Assembly (NCBI GenBank): GCA_030668645.1 | Contig: DAOVFC010000016.1 | Coordinates: 1 to 8,226, forward strand | DNA: 8,226 bases | Direction of reading: 5' to 3' | Origin: Candidatus Bathyarchaeota archaeon | Lineage (GTDB): Archaea; Thermoproteota; Bathyarchaeia; Bathyarchaeales; Bathycorpusculaceae | Shown here: piece after piece, positions 5,545 to 8,226 of the stretch | Numbering within the stretch: the first letter of the stretch is position 1 | Layout: every line of letters begins with the position of its first letter | Notes under the pieces: model-generated | Told to the model about the DNA's origin: nothing | Databases searched by the model: none | What the model saw: only the letters and a program-made list of their open reading frames with translations | Position numbers and translations under genes: made by a program

Positions 5545-7311
5545 TTAGCTTTTAATAAGTTTGCCTAGATCCTCAAAATCCGCTTTATACATGAGATACT
5601 TGCGTAAAAGCTGTGGCAGGTCTTCGATTTTGGTTCTGACCTGTTTCCATGAGTCTCGGTCACGGATGGTAACCGTTTCGTTTTTTAATGTCTCATAATC
5701 AACCGTTACGCCAAGCAGGGTGCCAGCTTCGTCTGCACGGGCATACCGTCTTCCAATGGAACCAGCCTCATCGTATTCTGCCACGAAGCCCTCATCAAGC
5801 AACGTTCGGTACACTTGCAGAGCTTTTTCCGGCAGTCCGTCTTTGCTCACAAGCGGGTAAACGCCCACTTGTACGGGTGCGATGTCCCGCGGAAAACTCA
5901 GCAACACCCTGCCTTCTTTAACGCGGTAAGCATACTCAAGAGCCGTGTGAACAAGCCTATCTAAACCGAAAGTTGGTTCAACAACATGCGGAATGAGATG
6001 TTTTCCTCGTTCTTCAACCTTCCGATGCATGATCTTCACGTGCTCGGGCAGAATCCTGTATTTTCCAAGAATGTAACAGCCACTTCCTTTAACAGAAGCC
6101 TCAACCACCTCCGGGTCGGCTTTAGAGAGCAAATCCGCAACTTTTGCAGCTTCCGCCTTGAAAACTGGCCCAAGCGTGGACATGACTGGTTTAAGGAATG
6201 CTTTTTCCATCTCAACTGGTTTTTTATACTCTTTGTAGATTCGCATGTCAACACCGCTGAACTGCATGTGCCTTTTCAAGTCATAATCCGTTCTATAGGC
6301 ATAACCTGAAACTTCCGTCCATCCCAAACGCTCAAGGTAAACCTCCTGATCGAAGCATTGAAGAGCATAGTGTGCACGTTCCCAAGGAAGCTTTTCAATG
6401 AAACGTTGCTTTTCAGGTGGAACACCTAGAGTGATCAGTAATTTTTTGGCTAAAGCCATGAAAACAGCCTGCCATTCCGCTTTGATATAAGATTTCTCTA
6501 ATGCTTCTTTCACTGTGACTTCGACGGCTTCTTCTGAACCCTTAGATCTGTTTTCGGCGAGAACTAACTTCAGGGTTTCGTCTTCAACGTCTTTCAAGAG
6601 GAAACAGTTGGGTTCTTCCGGATCGAAAAAAAATTCAACATCCATTATCGTGAACTCTCTTAACCTTACCAAGCCTTGCCTCGGAGAAATCTCGTTTCTT
6701 AGGGCATGGCCAATCTGCAAAACGCCGAAGGGAAGCCTCTCTCTCGCTAACTCGTACAACCGTCTAAACTCTACAAATATGCCCTGTGCAGCTTCCGGAC
6801 GACCGTAACCAACAACCTTAGAATAGGGACCGATTGTGGTTTTAAACATCGTCAGAAAGTACTTCGGCTTACCGAGAGCACCACCACATTCTGGACATCG
6901 AACCCCATGCTCTTCGATGGCTTTTTCTAACCCTTTCAGCCCTAGCTTCTCCGTTTCGGAACTGCTTATCTTCGCGGATTCTTCAAGCAGCTGATCGGCA
7001 CGAAACCGCCTTTTGCATTTTAGACACTCAACCATCGGTTCTCTAAAATGATCCACGTGACCTGAAGCCTCAAAAACCTTGCCCGGTGTGATCACTGGGG
7101 ACTCGATTTCTAACATTCCGAGCTTGTTTACAAACAGTTCTCTAAGTTTGTCTTCGATGTTTTGTTTTAATCTTGCGCCTAACGATCCGTAGGTTACAAA
7201 TCCACTCGCGCCACCGTATATCTCGCATGATTGCCAGAAGAAACCTCGACGGCGCGCAAGCTCATTGATTATCGTGAACTTGTCGGGTTTCTTCCCTTGA
7301 CCAGAGCGCAT
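5545..7311 (-). CDS. glyS: Glycyl-tRNA synthetase, archaeal/eukaryotic-type class II homodimer
   Basis: This 588-residue enzyme joins glycine to tRNA-Gly in the cytoplasm. It begins with FTIINELARRRGFFWQSCEI (12-31) and GGASGFVTYGSLGARLKQNI (33-52). An insertion with two zinc-type pairs follows: CLKC (96-99) and CPEC (139-142). Class II motif 2 is RNEISPR (205-211) through REFTIMDVEFFFDP (218-231), which includes acidic residues used to recognise glycine (D224, E226). Motif 3 is EPTFGLDR (445-452). The anticodon-binding domain runs from about 470 (LLSFPRDIAPVQVGV) to the end and contains GRRYARADEAGT (520-531). The usual DYGP before motif 1 reads TYGS here, and the first acid of the motif 2 pair is Asp rather than Glu; both are mild changes. 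The ATG at 7311 has a GAGAGAGG stretch 9 nt upstream. It is divergent from the DUF917 gene and heads the minus-strand run glyS, DUF47, endA. The product call is secure. Confidence 0.96.
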   Translation of the reverse strand: MRSGQGKKPDKFTIINELARRRGFFWQSCEIYGGASGFVTYGSLGARLKQNIEDKLRELFVNKLGMLEIESPVITPGKVFEASGHVDHFREPMVECLKCKRRFRADQLLEESAKISSSETEKLGLKGLEKAIEEHGVRCPECGGALGKPKYFLTMFKTTIGPYSKVVGYGRPEAAQGIFVEFRRLYELARERLPFGVLQIGHALRNEISPRQGLVRLREFTIMDVEFFFDPEEPNCFLLKDVEDETLKLVLAENRSKGSEEAVEVTVKEALEKSYIKAEWQAVFMALAKKLLITLGVPPEKQRFIEKLPWERAHYALQCFDQEVYLERLGWTEVSGYAYRTDYDLKRHMQFSGVDMRIYKEYKKPVEMEKAFLKPVMSTLGPVFKAEAAKVADLLSKADPEVVEASVKGSGCYILGKYRILPEHVKIMHRKVEERGKHLIPHVVEPTFGLDRLVHTALEYAYRVKEGRVLLSFPRDIAPVQVGVYPLVSKDGLPEKALQVYRTLLDEGFVAEYDEAGSIGRRYARADEAGTLLGVTVDYETLKNETVTIRDRDSWKQVRTKIEDLPQLLRKYLMYKADFEDLGKLIKS

Positions 7312-7320
7312 CCGCTTCAG

Positions 7321-7363
7321 CCTCTCTCTAGATTTCCACAGTTTTTAAGGCTTTACTTAATAA
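7321..7363 (-). promoter_or_regulatory. Putative promoter and ribosome-binding site of glyS
   Basis: On the minus strand, TTATTAAGTAAAG at 7363-7351 is a TATA candidate about 47 nt before the ATG. This would start transcription near 7332 and keep the purine-rich GAGAGAGG (7328-7321) in the leader, 9 nt before the start codon. A second AT-rich run (CCTTAAAAAC, 7350-7341) would remove that site from the mRNA and is less likely. Confidence 0.35.
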
Positions 7364-7422
7364 TAAATTGTTCCAAGTTACATAACATAAAAACTATAGG
7401 AATTGCAAATGCATAGCAAACT

Positions 7423-7427
7423 GGTGA
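7423..7427 (+). promoter_or_regulatory. Shine-Dalgarno that fixes the TTG start of the DUF917 gene
   Basis: ggtga at 7423-7427 pairs with the anti-Shine-Dalgarno of 16S rRNA and ends 6 nt before the TTG at 7434. An in-frame TGA at 7425-7427 rules out any start further upstream. A TATA-like ctatag near 7394-7399 fits a leader of about 12 nt. Confidence 0.55.
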
Positions 7428-7433
7428 AGTTAT

Positions 7434-7964
7434 TTGAGAACTCTAAATCGTCGAGAGTTGGTGGATGGCACTGCGATATTTTCCGCGGGGGGCGGCGGAG
7501 ACCCTGAGGTTGGTTATAAAATAGTGGATAAGCTGGTTTGTGATGGTTTCACGGTGAAACTTGCGAATCCTTCAGAAGTGCCTAATGATGCAGAAGTCGT
7601 AAATTTCGCATGTGTAGGCGCAACAACCGCAGTTGAGTATGAAAGCGACGCGGCTGTCACAGCTTTTAAGGCTTTAGAGGAATATGCATGTTTTTCCGCT
7701 TACGCTGCGATTCCCGTGGAGCTAGGCGGTTTTAACACCATGGCAGCGGTTGACGTTGCCGCCAGATGCGGTATTGCCGTCGTGAATGCTGACGGAGCGG
7801 GAAGGTCTGTTCCAGAGGTACACCTGAAAGTTTACACGATAGACGATATTTCATTAACTCCGATGGTTGTTACAGACATAAAGGCCAAAAATATCGTCGT
7901 TGTTAAGGAAACGGTTGATTCGAAGGCTGCCGAAAGAATCGCTCGAACCCTCGCCGCCGAATGA
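7434..7964 (+). CDS. DUF917 family protein (S-methyl-thiohydantoin desulfurase-like), N-terminal part ending at an in-frame TGA
   Basis: The 176-residue frame starts with TTG. MRTLNRRELVDGTAIFSAGG, then GGDPEVGYKIV, gives the opening of the DUF917 family, with the glycine motif GGGGDP at 19-24. Further family segments are VPNDAEVVNFACVGATTAVEYE (49-70), IPVELGGFNTMAAVDVAARC (93-112) and VVNADGAGRSVPEVHLKVY (116-134). The family includes S-methyl thiohydantoin desulfurase and proteins encoded near hydantoinases; the substrate here is not known. Full-length members, as I recall, have about 350-370 residues, so 176 is half. The same frame continues past the TGA at 7962-7964 with clearly related sequence. 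The gene is therefore split, decayed, recoded or affected by a sequence error. The stop falls near the expected end of the N-terminal domain, which makes a stable half-protein conceivable. Confidence 0.8.
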   Translation: MRTLNRRELVDGTAIFSAGGGGDPEVGYKIVDKLVCDGFTVKLANPSEVPNDAEVVNFACVGATTAVEYESDAAVTAFKALEEYACFSAYAAIPVELGGFNTMAAVDVAARCGIAVVNADGAGRSVPEVHLKVYTIDDISLTPMVVTDIKAKNIVVVKETVDSKAAERIARTLAAE

Positions 7965-8226
7965 GATAACAGTGCTTACACAGCGAGAAGAATCCTAACC
8001 GGAAGTCAGGTGAAAACATCGCCTATTCAACTTAGTTTGTCAAGAGCAATGCGTGTTGGAAAACTTTTGAAGAAAACCGTGAAGCCTATGAAGGCGATTT
8101 TAAAGGAGACTAGAGGTTTCAAGCTTTTTGAAGGCGTTGCAGCTCGTGTTGAGCGGGAAACTAAGGCTGGATTCACGTTCGTTGATTTGAAGCTTCATGG
8201 AAGCCGTGAATACGCAGAAAGTGAGT
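7965..8226 (+). pseudogene. Continuation of the DUF917 gene after the in-frame TGA, running off the right edge
   Basis: Directly after the TGA, in the same frame, 87 codons remain open to the window end: DNSAYTARRILTGSQVKTSP, then IQLSLSRAMRVGKLLKKTVK, and later FKLFEGVAARVERETKAGFT. In DUF917 proteins the N-terminal part is followed by a similar Ala-rich, x-LTGxQV-like segment, a serine/arginine helix with AxxVGK, and a strand pair of the form LFxGxVxxVExxTxxGFT. The order and spacing match an uninterrupted protein. No start codon with a good Shine-Dalgarno lies just after the stop. In-frame candidates are GTG at 8010 and ATG at 8049, and either would lose conserved sequence. I treat this as part of the upstream gene. 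The pseudogene label is provisional because a single TGA is the only lesion seen. Confidence 0.6.

Noticed and set aside
5986..6309. A 107-codon plus-strand frame opposite glyS
   Set aside because: It lies entirely antisense to a well-conserved synthetase, its translation resembles no protein family, and it lacks a plausible ribosome-binding site. It and the other antisense frames within glyS, endA, the DUF47 gene and the nucleotidyltransferase gene are by-products of coding sequence.
7962..7964. TGA as a selenocysteine codon
   Set aside because: The family segment around this site does not, to my knowledge, hold a conserved cysteine, no SECIS-like structure can be seen in the window, and archaeal selenocysteine use is rare. 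Kept only as a minor alternative in the finding.

Overview
The window looks like chromosomal DNA from an archaeon. A geranylgeranylglycerol-phosphate-type UbiA prenyltransferase (ether-lipid synthesis), an archaeal EndA tRNA-splicing endonuclease and an archaeal/eukaryotic-type glycyl-tRNA synthetase all point that way. So do start regions that read as TATA boxes with short or absent leaders. The gene set and protein style suggest an uncultivated TACK-lineage archaeon, perhaps Bathyarchaeia; that placement is inference. I see no tRNA or rRNA gene, CRISPR array, insertion sequence or prophage.

Layout. (1) 1-1255, minus strand: the N-terminal 418 codons of a membrane-anchored, secreted beta-propeller protein that runs off the left edge. 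(2) 1329-1787, minus: a winged-helix regulator with two C-terminal membrane helices. Its promoter and that of the propeller gene share a 20-nt element (16 of 20 identical). (3) 1952-2839, minus, and 2932-4203, plus: a divergent pair made of the UbiA-family lipid prenyltransferase and a sugar-nucleotidyltransferase with a left-handed beta-helix tail. (4) 4237-7311, minus: glyS, then a DUF47/PhoU-like protein, then endA. This is a co-directional run that meets the nucleotidyltransferase gene tail to tail across 33 nt. (5) 7434-8226, plus: a DUF917 (S-methyl-thiohydantoin desulfurase-like) gene divergent from glyS, interrupted by an in-frame TGA at 7962-7964 and open again to the right edge.

How the genes fit together. 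Most of the window is housekeeping: membrane lipid, sugar-nucleotide supply, tRNA charging and tRNA intron removal. The accessory parts lie at the two ends. On the left is a possible regulator/surface-protein unit: a DNA-binding protein held in the membrane beside an exported beta-propeller, with a common promoter motif. On the right is the broken or split DUF917 gene. Those two regions merit the closest attention.
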